Shown piece by piece: positions 1 to 8,136 of a DNA stretch of 64,000 nt (the stretch's first letter is position 1; every line of letters starts with the position of its first letter). Location of the stretch: assembly GCF_000014045.1 (NCBI RefSeq), contig NC_008209.1, positions 829,001 to 893,000 of the forward strand. The letters run 5' to 3'. This DNA is from Roseobacter denitrificans OCh 114. GTDB taxonomy: Bacteria > Pseudomonadota > Alphaproteobacteria > Rhodobacterales > Rhodobacteraceae. A program made the translations under genes and the position numbers. A model generated the notes under the pieces. That model was not told the origin of the DNA and did no database searches. It saw only the letters and a list, made by a program, of their open reading frames with translations.

Positions 1-2
1 AG

Positions 3-530
3 CCGGGTGACGAATTCTGCGTATTCGACGTGCCCGGCGTTGGCCGGTTCGGTGTCGCGATCTGCTATGATCTGTGGTTCCCCGAAGTCATGCGGACCCT
101 GACATCTATGGGAGCCGAGGTGATCATCAACCCCGTTCTGGCGCATTTCGTCGACCGCCCTGCAGACCTGGCCATCGCGCAGGCCTCCGCTGCGATGTTC
201 CAGAGCTATGTTTTTCATATCAACGGCTTGCTGGCAGGTGGGAACGGGTATTCCCGCGTCGTCGATCCGGCGGGCCAGTTGCTGCATGATGGCAACGTCC
301 AGGAGGAACTCATCCCGATTGAGGTCGATTTCGACCTTGTACGCCGCCAGCGTGAACGCGGGTTGCTCGGTATGGGACAGGTCCTCAAGAGTTTCCGTGA
401 TCGCAAGGTGAACTTCGATGTCTATTCGGAACACTTCGATCACAGCTACCTGAACAGTCTGGGCGTTCTCGTCAAACCGGAGCGACCGCAACGCGCGGCG
501 CCTCAGGGGAATACCCAGCCTAAGACTTAA
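3..530 (+). CDS. Carbon-nitrogen hydrolase (nitrilase superfamily), 5'-truncated by the window edge
   Basis: The reading frame is open from base 3, so only the C-terminal ~175 residues are present. The segment VAICYDLWFPE holds the catalytic Cys of the Glu-Lys-Cys nitrilase triad; the Glu and Lys lie before the window. Family members hydrolyse non-peptide C-N bonds (amides, N-carbamoyl compounds, nitriles) in the cytoplasm. A GTG at 30 lies inside the conserved core and is not a credible start. The VOC protein, Liv-type transporter and Asp/Glu/hydantoin-type racemase downstream suggest catabolism of an amide, carbamoyl or hydantoin compound, but the substrate is inference. The family is clear, the exact reaction is not. 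Confidence 0.85.
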   Translation, partial: PGDEFCVFDVPGVGRFGVAICYDLWFPEVMRTLTSMGAEVIINPVLAHFVDRPADLAIAQASAAMFQSYVFHINGLLAGGNGYSRVVDPAGQLLHDGNVQEELIPIEVDFDLVRRQRERGLLGMGQVLKSFRDRKVNFDVYSEHFDHSYLNSLGVLVKPERPQRAAPQGNTQPKT

Positions 531-623
531 AAAGATCGGTCACAGACCGGCAAGCGAAACAGGGAAAGCCCATAAATTGTTTAACGGCTGTCCAAGATGG
601 CCAGATCATAAGGGAAAGACCAA

Positions 624-1187
624 ATGACCAATATCAAGAAAGTTGCCCCCATCCCGCGCGGATATCGTTCACTGACACCGCATATCACAACCGCTGACGT
701 GCAATACACCATTGACCTGTACACAGCAGCGCTTGGCGCTGAGGTTGTGGAAACGGAAACGGTTCCTGACAGTGACGTACTGGTCGGTGCTGTTGTCAAG
801 ATTGGCAACTCGACGCTGAGCATATCCTTGGGGACTGCCTACGGGGCGGGGGTTCTGAGCTTGCATCACTATGTCGAAGACATCGACGCGAGCTGGGATG
901 CTGCCATCGCTACCGGATTTGTTCCCCTGCGCGCCATCGAAGAGACCTATTGGGGCGACCGCAGCGGTCTTCTTGTTGACCCGATGGGAATCCAGTGGAG
1001 CCTTGGCCAGCGCGTATTGCGTCTGACCGCCGAGGAGCGTGACGCCCGTGCACGCGCGGCCTATGGAATCGCGCCTGAAGTGTCATACGATGCCGCAGAA
1101 GCAGAGCATGGTGCGCAGGACTTCGCAACTGCCGAGGTTATCCCCGCAGCGGAACCTGCGGCACAGGGTGGCGAGGCGTTGCACTAA
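624..1187 (+). CDS. VOC-fold (glyoxalase/PhnB-like) protein
   Basis: The 187-residue cytoplasmic protein has a vicinal-oxygen-chelate fold pattern. The N-terminal segment (about residues 15-60) runs ITTADVQYTIDLYTAALGAE, and the second half (about 75-130) ends in GDRSGLLVDPMGIQWSL, the typical PhnB-like closing strand. About 60 C-terminal residues are low complexity and Ala/Glu-rich. It starts 94 bp after the nitrilase-family gene, so co-transcription is likely. VOC proteins include metal-dependent isomerases, dioxygenases and resistance proteins; the metal ligands and the reaction cannot be fixed here. A role in the same catabolic path as its neighbours is inference. Confidence 0.75.
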   Translation: MTNIKKVAPIPRGYRSLTPHITTADVQYTIDLYTAALGAEVVETETVPDSDVLVGAVVKIGNSTLSISLGTAYGAGVLSLHHYVEDIDASWDAAIATGFVPLRAIEETYWGDRSGLLVDPMGIQWSLGQRVLRLTAEERDARARAAYGIAPEVSYDAAEAEHGAQDFATAEVIPAAEPAAQGGEALH

Positions 1188-1209
1188 GCTTGTACGCCTG
1201 ACCCGCAGC

Positions 1210-1293
1210 GTTTCGCGTTTCCCCTTGGGCAACTCGCAGTCGGGCGTGTCAATCGCCCAACTCATCGAGGCGTGTTGTCAGGAAACGCGAAAC
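1210..1293. repeat. 13-bp perfect inverted repeat with 58-bp spacer
   Basis: GTTTCGCGTTTCC at 1210-1222 is answered by GGAAACGCGAAAC at 1281-1293. A smaller hairpin, GGGCG-7 nt-CGCCC, lies between the arms at about 1242-1258. The element sits between the converging VOC and GntR genes. It may fold in RNA, bind a protein or be the remnant of an inserted element; none of these can be decided from sequence alone. Confidence 0.5.
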
Positions 1294-1311
1294 CTGCCAT
1301 CCGGTATTGGT

Positions 1312-1336
1312 CCAAAACACTTGAACCGTGTTTTGG
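1312..1336. terminator. Possible bidirectional terminator hairpin
   Basis: CCAAAACAC (1312-1320) and GTGTTTTGG (1328-1336) form a perfect 9-bp stem with a 7-nt loop, between convergent genes ending at 1187 and 1424. There is no long T-run on either side, so it is only a candidate transcript end. Confidence 0.4.
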
Positions 1337-1423
1337 GCCTTCGCTTTTGCAAGGGATGTTTGTTCGCCCACGCCTGAGCGGGATGACATGGATTGCTGAT
1401 CTGGAATGTCGCGCTGGCTTTTT

Positions 1424-2143
1424 TCAGCCCTGACCAAGAATAACTGTCAAGTCATCCTGAGGCTCCTTGAGCGTCTCCATATCGAGACCACTTTGAATGT
1501 GGTTGAGATGAGATTTGAGCAACTCTTCGGCCAGTTCCGGGTTCTGTGCTTGAATCGCCTCAAGTATCTTCCTGTGCTCGTCGTCCGGGCAATTGGTATC
1601 TTCGGATGAGCCGAAAAGACCGACGATGAGGGAAGTCCGGGTGACCAACTCACGCATCATACGGAAGATGAACTTGTTGCCAGTCGCCTGGGCGAGTTTT
1701 GTGTGAAACTCGCCGGACAGCCGGATGAGTTCCGTGCGCTCCTTGTTTCTGCGGGCCGCATCTTCCAGCGTTATATGGTCGGTGAGCAGGACCATATCAA
1801 CGTCAGCCGGATTTTGTGCCAGTTGACGTACCAAGGGCGGTTCGATGAGCATCCGCGCGGCAAAGACATCGTTCGCCTGAGACTTGTCCGGACAGGCGAC
1901 ATAGGCACCGCGATTGGACTGAAGATCAACGATTCCCTGACTGGAAAGCAGTAAAAGCGCGCGGCGCGCATGCATTCTGCCCACACCAAAGGTCGCGCAA
2001 AGGCGCGATTCACTCAGCTTGGTCCGGGGGGCAAGCCGTTGTTCCATGACAGCGTTAAAAATTCTCTCGACAATCGTATTCTCATCGAATTCCTTCGCGA
2101 TAGTCGTTTCATTCTGGTCGTTTAGCTGAATTTTACTGCTCAA
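1424..2143 (-). CDS. GntR-family transcriptional regulator, FCD subgroup
   Basis: A cytoplasmic DNA-binding regulator of about 239 residues. An N-terminal winged helix (LAPRTKLSESRLCATFGVGR...ALLLLSSQGIVDL) is followed by an all-helical FCD ligand domain with the expected His/Asp-rich segment and GEFHTKLAQATGN. The frame is open up to 2266, but that would put a stray hydrophobic N-terminus on the protein and code across a palindromic operator. I prefer the TTG at 2143, preceded by GAAAGG at 7 nt, which gives the usual family length. It is divergent from the Liv-type operon and probably controls it. A later start is also possible. Confidence 0.85.
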   Translation of the reverse strand: MSSKIQLNDQNETTIAKEFDENTIVERIFNAVMEQRLAPRTKLSESRLCATFGVGRMHARRALLLLSSQGIVDLQSNRGAYVACPDKSQANDVFAARMLIEPPLVRQLAQNPADVDMVLLTDHITLEDAARRNKERTELIRLSGEFHTKLAQATGNKFIFRMMRELVTRTSLIVGLFGSSEDTNCPDDEHRKILEAIQAQNPELAEELLKSHLNHIQSGLDMETLKEPQDDLTVILGQG

Positions 2144-2232
2144 AACATGACCTTTCAGAGAGTCGGAGATTAGCGCTCGGTAAGAAGACGCTATTGCTAA
2201 GCCTACAGCAACGATAAGTCCAATCCGCAAAT

Positions 2233-2280
2233 ATTGTCGACAATTTATTTTCAAAAGTGTTGACAAAAATTGTTAACAAT
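2233..2280. promoter_or_regulatory. Twin palindromic operators, probably for the adjacent GntR regulator
   Basis: Two perfect 12-bp palindromes, ATTGTCGACAAT (2233-2244) and ATTGTTAACAAT (2269-2280), lie 36 bp apart centre to centre between the GntR gene and the ABC operon. A TTGACA hexamer at 2260-2265 just before the second could be a -35 element. FCD regulators commonly bind short palindromes of the TTGT..ACAA type, so autoregulation and operon control are likely. Confidence 0.6.
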
Positions 2281-2376
2281 CGTGAAGTGACGCCGCGGCA
2301 CGTGGGCTCATGTGACTCACCGCCACGCAACGAATAGCACACCTAATTCGAAGACGAATCCAACGGGAGTTAAGAC

Positions 2377-3564
2377 ATGAAACGTAGAACACTTATGAAG
2401 GCCACGCTGACAGCCGCGTCGCTGATCGCGCTGCAGGCAACCATGGCTGTTGCAGAAAACCCGGTTCTGAAAATCGGCTTTGTGGGCGTGACCAGCGGCC
2501 CTGCTGCTGCATGGGGCATTTCCAACCAGCGTTCGATGGAAACACGCGCAGCCTGGATCAACGAAACCGGTGGTTACGAGATCGGCGGTGTTACATATGA
2601 CATCGAAATCGTATCGTTTGACGACCAGAAAGACCCCAAGCGCGCCATCGCGGGCATGGAAAAGATGGCCCAGGAAGGTATCCACTACGTTGTCGGCCCA
2701 AATGTTGACGATGGCGCGGCCGCGGTACGTCCGGTGGCAGAAGCCAACGACATCATGTATTTCCCCTATGCTTTCCCAAGAGAGCTCTATTCCGCGCCTG
2801 CATCAAACGCCGTGCTGAGCATGATCGCCAACTACCAGTCGGGTCCTGCGATTTATAAGCACCTGATGGAAAACGAAGGTGTCAAAACAGTTGCCTTCAT
2901 CGCCGCAAACGAATCTGACCCCCTCAGCCAGCGCGACAGTGGTGTCGCCGCAGCAAAAGAACTGGGTCTTGAGGTTGTATCCGACAACGTCACCTATCAG
3001 GTCGACACGACAGACTTCACCCCTGTGCTGACACCAATTCTGCGCACGCGCCCTGATCTGCTGGTGCTTTCCGGTGTGTCACCTGCCAATGCCCCGCAGC
3101 TTATCCGCTCCGCACGTGAGCTGGGTTTCGAGGGTCTGATCTCCACTGAAACCGCACAGGACGCTGGCGTTCTGGCCGAAGGTGCCGGTGATCTGGCCAA
3201 TGGTTTCATCTCGGTAGGTGGCGCATCCACACCAGAATTGGCGTCCCCGATGATGAATGAATTCGTCGAGCGTTACACAGCCATGTTTGGTGAGTACAAC
3301 GATGAATCCAACACCAAGGTCTACGCGCTCGAGTATATCCTCGAGACACTCAAGGCCACGCCCGAAGCTATTGAGGATGTGGCTGCCTTCCAGGCGTCCA
3401 TGGACGATTTCTCAGCGCCAAACCCCTATATGAACGGCGATGAGCAGCTGACCTATGTGGGCATGACCTCCTTCGGTCAAAAGCGTCAGATCGCAGTGCC
3501 GCTGGTTGTCAACGTCTATCAGGACGGTGCCTTCGAGACGATGTTCATCGCGCGCGTCGACTAA
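2377..3564 (+). CDS. Liv-type ABC transporter substrate-binding protein
   Basis: A 395-residue periplasmic receptor with a signal peptide (MKRRTLMKATLTAASLIAL, cleavage near AVAEN) and a two-lobed Peripla_BP_6 fold: VLKIGFVGVTSGPAAAWG, then VSFDDQKDPKRAIAGMEKM and VVGPNVDDGAAAVRPVAE. It feeds the permease/ATPase set downstream. The ligand of this family ranges from branched-chain amino acids to amides, urea and aromatic acids. The hydrolase, racemase and regulator around it argue for a catabolic substrate rather than leucine, but that is inference. A ribosome site (GGGAGT) precedes the ATG. It is the first gene of a six-gene operon. Confidence 0.9.
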   Translation: MKRRTLMKATLTAASLIALQATMAVAENPVLKIGFVGVTSGPAAAWGISNQRSMETRAAWINETGGYEIGGVTYDIEIVSFDDQKDPKRAIAGMEKMAQEGIHYVVGPNVDDGAAAVRPVAEANDIMYFPYAFPRELYSAPASNAVLSMIANYQSGPAIYKHLMENEGVKTVAFIAANESDPLSQRDSGVAAAKELGLEVVSDNVTYQVDTTDFTPVLTPILRTRPDLLVLSGVSPANAPQLIRSARELGFEGLISTETAQDAGVLAEGAGDLANGFISVGGASTPELASPMMNEFVERYTAMFGEYNDESNTKVYALEYILETLKATPEAIEDVAAFQASMDDFSAPNPYMNGDEQLTYVGMTSFGQKRQIAVPLVVNVYQDGAFETMFIARVD

Positions 3565-3581
3565 ACCACTACACACGACAT

Positions 3582-3609
3582 GCTGCTTCCGGCATCGCTC
3601 GGAAGCAGC
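3582..3609 (+). other. Hairpin between binding-protein and permease genes
   Basis: GCTGCTTCCG (3582-3591) pairs perfectly with CGGAAGCAGC (3600-3609) around an 8-nt loop. With no T-run, it looks like the 3'-stabilising or attenuating hairpin often found after binding-protein genes, which lets the receptor be made in excess of the membrane parts. Confidence 0.6.
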
Positions 3610-3656
3610 TCCTGCCCGACGGATAGGTCGGGGTTAACCATAGAAAGAAAGTGCTC

Positions 3657-4526
3657 ATGGAACAGGTAATGGCCAACGGGGTCTATCTGGGATCTCAGTA
3701 TGCGATGATCGCACTCGGATTGACCCTGATTTTCGCCTTGATGAATGTTCTCAACTTTGCCCATGGGCAAATGTATGTCATTGGCGGCTTCGTCACCTAT
3801 ACATTTTACGGACAATGGGGCGTGCCCTTTGTGCTCGCGCTGTTCATGTCCTGCATGACATTGGCCATTATCGGCGCGCTGATCGAACGATACCTGTTCG
3901 CCCCGGTGATCAAGGGCTCTGCCCGCGAAGAAAGCACGATGCTGCTCGCGGCGGGTATCGCGTTTCTGCTCGATGCGCTGATCCTGTTGATCTTTGGCGA
4001 AAAACAGCGCGGCGTTCCCAAGATCGTGGACGGTGTCTTCAACTGGGATTTCCGCCTGATCATGCCCTATGACCGCATATTGATCTGTGTGCTCGCCATT
4101 CTATCCATCGTCGCCTTCATCGCCCTGATGCAATATTCCAAGACGGGCCGCGCGCTGCGGGCGCTGGCGCAAGACCGCACCGCCGCCCAGTTGATGGGTG
4201 TCAACGTGGACCGCTATTCGATGATCGGTTTCGCGCTTGGTGCGATGCTGGCGGGTCTGGTTGGTGGCTTGCTGGTCACGATCACCGGCGTCAACCTTGG
4301 CATGGGCGGTCCGACTTCGATCAAGGCCTTCATGATGGTGATGATCGGCGGTGCTGGTGTGATTTCGGGTGCGATCTGGGGCGGGTTCATCCTCGGCTTC
4401 ATGGAAGCCTTCGGCCTCGCTTACCTGTCGCAATACGGTGACATCACATATCTGCTGATCTTTGTATCGCTGATGATTTTCCTCGCGATCCGGCCTCAGG
4501 GCCTGATGGGCAAACCCTGGGGGTGA
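3657..4526 (+). CDS. livH: Liv-type ABC transporter permease (LivH-like)
   Basis: An integral inner-membrane protein of about 289 residues with roughly eight hydrophobic segments. The N-terminal GLTLIFALMNVLNFAHGQ is the LivH hallmark, and the ALAQDRTAAQLMGVNVDR loop contacts the ATPase. It forms the translocation pore with the LivM-like subunit encoded 7 bp downstream. I chose the ATG at 3657; a GTG at 3651 is in frame and equally possible because the purine-rich AGAAAGAAAG lies before both. Family assignment is firm, substrate unknown. Confidence 0.9.
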   Translation: MEQVMANGVYLGSQYAMIALGLTLIFALMNVLNFAHGQMYVIGGFVTYTFYGQWGVPFVLALFMSCMTLAIIGALIERYLFAPVIKGSAREESTMLLAAGIAFLLDALILLIFGEKQRGVPKIVDGVFNWDFRLIMPYDRILICVLAILSIVAFIALMQYSKTGRALRALAQDRTAAQLMGVNVDRYSMIGFALGAMLAGLVGGLLVTITGVNLGMGGPTSIKAFMMVMIGGAGVISGAIWGGFILGFMEAFGLAYLSQYGDITYLLIFVSLMIFLAIRPQGLMGKPWG

Positions 4527-4533
4527 TGGCGTC

Positions 4534-5511
4534 ATGAACTTTTCAAAAATCCAAATCCTCGGCGTTCTGGTCTTTCTGGCCGTGGTCTTTGTGGGTGTGC
4601 CTGTCTTCATCGCGGCAACGGGCCGGTGGGACTTTTACTTCACGCTGACCTCTGTGGCGCTGCTGGCGATTGCAAGTGCGGGCGTCTGGCTGACCTTCTA
4701 CATCGGCCGGATCAACATAGGACAGGGCGCATTCGCGCTGGTCGGGGCCTATGTCTCTGCGATCCTGGTGGTCAAGGCGGGCTGGTCCTTCTGGATTTCG
4801 CTGCCAGCGGCCGGATTGTTCGCAGCCCTCGTTGCGGTTCTGATCGGCCTACCGATCCTGCGCCTGCGAGGGGTCTATTTTGCGATGATCACTCTGGTGT
4901 TGACCCAGGTGGCGACGTTGACCGCACTGGCCCTACCCATCACGAACGGGGCCAAGGGCATCACCAATATCCCTCTGCCCGGCGGCATTTCTATCTTTGG
5001 CATCACGCTCATTCCGGATTTCTCCACCTTGGAGAACGCACGTATGGCGTTCTATTTCACGGCGATCATCCTGATGATCATCACCTACGCGGCGCTTTAC
5101 CGTTTGGTGAATTCGCGTCTGGGCCACCTGTGCCGCTCCATGCAACAGAACGAAGAACTGGCCAGCTCCATCGGGGTGAACATCACCTATATCCGCATCC
5201 TGATCTTTGCGATCTCCAGCTTCTTCGGGGGCGTTGGCGGTGCCATGTTCGGCTCGATCTCGCAGTCGGTCTATCCCGCGACCTTCGTGGTCAAGGACTC
5301 AGTTGATTTCATGCTGAACTGCTTCCTAGGGGGCCTCGGCTATGTCTTTGGCCCCATGCTCGGCACGCTGGTTCTCTATTTCGGTTGGGACCTGCTGTTT
5401 GAATTTGGGAAATATCAGATGTTGATCTACGCAACGCTGCTGATCCTCATCATCCGCTTCCTGCCAAACGGGTTGCTGAGCCTTCGCTTCGGTAAAGGAG
5501 GTGGCAAATGA
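4534..5511 (+). CDS. livM: Liv-type ABC transporter permease (LivM-like)
   Basis: A 325-residue polytopic membrane protein. The typical LivM opening (YIGRINIGQGAFALVGAYVSAIL, about residues 54-76) is followed by LRLRGVYFAMITLVLTQVATL and the cytoplasmic coupling loop LCRSMQQNEELASSIGVNI. It pairs with the LivH-like subunit. Its TGA overlaps the ATG of the first ATPase gene (ATGA at 5508), so translation is coupled. A late segment, YPATFVVKDSVDFMLNCFLGG, matches the conserved C-terminal part of the family. Confident as a permease, ligand unknown. Confidence 0.9.
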   Translation: MNFSKIQILGVLVFLAVVFVGVPVFIAATGRWDFYFTLTSVALLAIASAGVWLTFYIGRINIGQGAFALVGAYVSAILVVKAGWSFWISLPAAGLFAALVAVLIGLPILRLRGVYFAMITLVLTQVATLTALALPITNGAKGITNIPLPGGISIFGITLIPDFSTLENARMAFYFTAIILMIITYAALYRLVNSRLGHLCRSMQQNEELASSIGVNITYIRILIFAISSFFGGVGGAMFGSISQSVYPATFVVKDSVDFMLNCFLGGLGYVFGPMLGTLVLYFGWDLLFEFGKYQMLIYATLLILIIRFLPNGLLSLRFGKGGGK

Positions 5512-6290
5512 GCGCGCTTCTTCAGGTCAAGGATGTGACCAAGAAATACGGCGGGCTGATCGCCAACAATGCGATCAGTTTCGATGTGGCGGAAAACGAA
5601 ATCCTGTCGGTCATCGGGCCAAACGGGGCTGGGAAATCGACTCTGTTCAAGATGATTTCCTCGTTCACGCCGACTTCGTCTGGCGAGGTGCTCTATCGGG
5701 GCGAGCGTATCTCTAACCTCAAACCCCATATCGTCGCTCGTAAGGGCGTGGTGCGGACCTTTCAGGAAACCACGATTTTCAAAAGCATGACGGTGCGCGA
5801 AAGCGTTGTCGTGGCCCAGCATCTGCGTGCCAAGGCGTCCCTTGCGGGGTATTTCTGGGGCTCCAAAGTCGCCCATGACGACATCACGGCCTTTGAGAAA
5901 TACGCCGACGAACTCCTCGAATTTCTGGGGATGAGCGAGATCAGCGCCGAACAGGCCAGCAACCTGCCGCAGGGTAGTTTGCGCGCGCTTGGCATTGCAA
6001 TCGGGCTTGCGACGGACCCCAAGGTCTTGCTGCTTGACGAGCCTTTTGCGGGCATGAACCACGATGAGACCATGCGCATGGTCGATCTGGTGCGCTCCGT
6101 GCGCGATGAACGCGGCGTGACGGTCATGCTGGTCGAACACGACATGCCAGCGGTCATGACGATCTCCGACCGGATTGTCGTGTTGAACTTCGGCGAAAAG
6201 ATTGCCGAGGGCACACCGTCCGAAATCCAGAACAATGAAAAAGTCATCGAGGCCTATCTGGGCAGCGCCGACGACGAAATCGGGATGTAG
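5508..6290 (+). CDS. livG: Liv-type ABC transporter ATPase (LivG-like)
   Basis: A 260-residue cytoplasmic ATPase. Walker A is GPNGAGKST (about residue 37), Walker [13 protein letters not shown], switch His in MLVEHDM. The ABC signature region reads LPQGSLRALGIAIGLA instead of LSGGQ, a variation seen in LivG-type proteins. It energises the two permeases together with the LivF-like ATPase encoded 3 bp downstream. The start overlaps the permease stop. The C-terminal IAEGTPSEIQNNEKVIEAYLG is the usual LivG tail, so the protein is complete. Confidence 0.9.
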   Translation: MSALLQVKDVTKKYGGLIANNAISFDVAENEILSVIGPNGAGKSTLFKMISSFTPTSSGEVLYRGERISNLKPHIVARKGVVRTFQETTIFKSMTVRESVVVAQHLRAKASLAGYFWGSKVAHDDITAFEKYADELLEFLGMSEISAEQASNLPQGSLRALGIAIGLATDPKVLLLDEPFAGMNHDETMRMVDLVRSVRDERGVTVMLVEHDMPAVMTISDRIVVLNFGEKIAEGTPSEIQNNEKVIEAYLGSADDEIGM

Positions 6291-6293
6291 ACC

Positions 6294-7016
6294 ATGACAG
6301 CCATGTTGGATTTCAAAGACGTCGAACTTTACTATGACCATGTCTATGCGCTGAAAGGCGTATCGCTGACCGTTAATAAGGGGGAAACCATCGCGTTGAT
6401 CGGCGCCAATGGGGCGGGCAAATCCTCGATCCTGCGCGCCATCACGGGGCTTGCCAAACCGGCCAAAGGTTCGGTGAGTTTCGAGGGCGAGCGTGTCGAT
6501 GGCACCGACCCCTCCGATATCGTGAAACGCGGCATCGCGATGGTTCCCGAAGGACGCCGTGTCTTTCCCTATATGTCGGTCAAGGACAACCTGATGATGG
6601 GGGCCTTTACGCGCAGCGATAAATCAGAAATTCAGGATACGCTCGACAGTATCCTGACCCGTTTTCCCCGCCTCAAAGAGCGGTACTCACAAGCCTCGGG
6701 CACGCTGTCCGGCGGCGAGCAGCAGATGATGGTGATCGGGCGCGCCCTCATGGCCAAACCCAAGCTGTTACTGCTGGATGAACCCAGCCTCGGGATCGCG
6801 CCCAAACTCGTGCAGGACATTGCGCGCTCGATCGTGGCGATCAACCGGGATGAAGGTGTCTCCGTGTTGCTGGTCGAACAGAACTCGCGCATGGCGCTGA
6901 GCATCTCGCACCGGGCCTATGCGATGGCCACCGGCAACGTAGTCATCGAAGGCAATTCCAAAGATTTGCTGCATGATGACCGGATCAAGGCTGCCTACCT
7001 CGGCGGTGAGGTGTAA
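6294..7016 (+). CDS. livF: Liv-type ABC transporter ATPase (LivF-like)
   Basis: A 240-residue ABC ATPase: Walker A GANGAGKSS, signature LSGGEQQM, Walker B LLLLDEPSLGIAP, switch His region replaced by LVEQNSRMAL (Gln, as is usual in LivF). It has the family segment VPEGRRVFPYMSVKDNL. It is the second nucleotide-binding half of the transporter. An ATG lies 4 bp after the preceding stop and a second in-frame ATG at 6303. The racemase gene follows after 6 bp, binding the transporter to catabolism. Confidence 0.9.
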   Translation: MTAMLDFKDVELYYDHVYALKGVSLTVNKGETIALIGANGAGKSSILRAITGLAKPAKGSVSFEGERVDGTDPSDIVKRGIAMVPEGRRVFPYMSVKDNLMMGAFTRSDKSEIQDTLDSILTRFPRLKERYSQASGTLSGGEQQMMVIGRALMAKPKLLLLDEPSLGIAPKLVQDIARSIVAINRDEGVSVLLVEQNSRMALSISHRAYAMATGNVVIEGNSKDLLHDDRIKAAYLGGEV

Positions 7017-7022
7017 ACTGAC

Positions 7023-7706
7023 ATGAAAATCCTGATGATCAACCCGAACACAACCAGTTCCATGACGGATAAAATCGCGATTGCGGCAAGGTCAGTCGCG
7101 CGCCCTGACACGGACATCATCGCCACGAATTCCCAGGATGGACCAGCCAGCATTCAGGGTTTTCTCGATGTGGCCAATTGCATCCCCGGCCTGCTGGCCG
7201 AGGTGGCGCTGCATAAGGACGTTGATGCCATCGTTGTCGCCTGTTTTGACGACACCGGGGTTGATGCCGTGCGCACGCTGGTTGACGTGCCGGTCCTCGG
7301 CATCGGCGAGGCTGCCTATCATGCCGCCAGTATGATCGCCAACAAGTTCAGCGTCATAACAACACTCTCGCGTTCCGTGCCGGGACTGGAAAATAATCTG
7401 ATGCGCTACGGGTTGGCGCAAAAATGCGCACGCGTTCGCGCGACAGATATTCCCGTTTTGAAGCTCGAAGAGGGGGATCCGGCGACATTGTTCAAGATAA
7501 AGTCCGAAATTCGCGAAGCGATAGCAGCAGATAATGCCGAGGCAATCGTCTTGGGATGTGCTGGCATGGCGGACCTTATGGCGCAGCTCAGTGATGAATT
7601 TGGGCTTCCGGTTATTGATGGTGTTGCAGCAGGTGTCACCTTTGCCGAAGCGCTTGTGAACAACAAATTGCGCACGTCCAAAATCGGAGCCTACTCGGGC
7701 CAATAA
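7023..7706 (+). CDS. Asp/Glu/hydantoin racemase family protein
   Basis: A 227-residue cytoplasmic enzyme of the cofactor-independent two-cysteine racemase fold. The N-terminus MKILMINPNTTSSMTDKI is the hydantoin-racemase signature. The two catalytic thiols are expected in VVACFDDTGVDAVR (about residue 77) and VLGCAGMADL (about residue 180), and both Cys are present. The family includes hydantoin, allantoin and maleate-type isomerases. It is the last gene of the Liv-type operon, suggesting that a racemic or wrong-enantiomer substrate enters and is isomerised before hydrolysis. The substrate is inference; the family is clear. Confidence 0.85.
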   Translation: MKILMINPNTTSSMTDKIAIAARSVARPDTDIIATNSQDGPASIQGFLDVANCIPGLLAEVALHKDVDAIVVACFDDTGVDAVRTLVDVPVLGIGEAAYHAASMIANKFSVITTLSRSVPGLENNLMRYGLAQKCARVRATDIPVLKLEEGDPATLFKIKSEIREAIAADNAEAIVLGCAGMADLMAQLSDEFGLPVIDGVAAGVTFAEALVNNKLRTSKIGAYSGQ

Positions 7707-8136
7707 CCTTTCGGCCCCTATGTGTGCCGCGTCCCGTTTGCAAAAGATGCGCGGCTCAATCCAAGGTGACCGACTGGACCGTTCGTAGTTGGGAGCATCA
7801 CGCACTGGCGCATGGTTTGCGTATTGCGGTGCGACGACCTGACAAGCCAAAGTCCCTGGTCGTGGACCTTGCCGCTTGACGCGTAAAAATGGCTGGCTGC
7901 CGTTTTCTGGTTGAGGGAAGTCAGTTCAAAACCAGCGTCAGTGAGGGATTGACCTGCTGGAATCGCGGCGCAAAGGACGCAGCCTCAATTTTCAAGCGCA
8001 GACATGCCACCCTAGTTGAGCAAGCCAAGGGGTGCCGTACAGTCTGAAAAGGCATGACTTGGGATCTGACCAGCGAAATTCCCAAGCTGAAACCGTCGTT
8101 TCGGTCACTTGCTCTGACGCGCTGGGGCGGGCCACA
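7707..8136. other. 430-bp stretch without a convincing gene
   Basis: This lies between the racemase and the convergent catalase-like gene. Two short frames on the + strand look coding-like: 37 codons beginning at a GTG near 7767, and 39 codons from an ATG at about 8053 that ends in LRLKAAEVE inside the 3' end of the neighbour. Neither has a family I recognise; they may be decayed gene ends. Confidence 0.3.
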
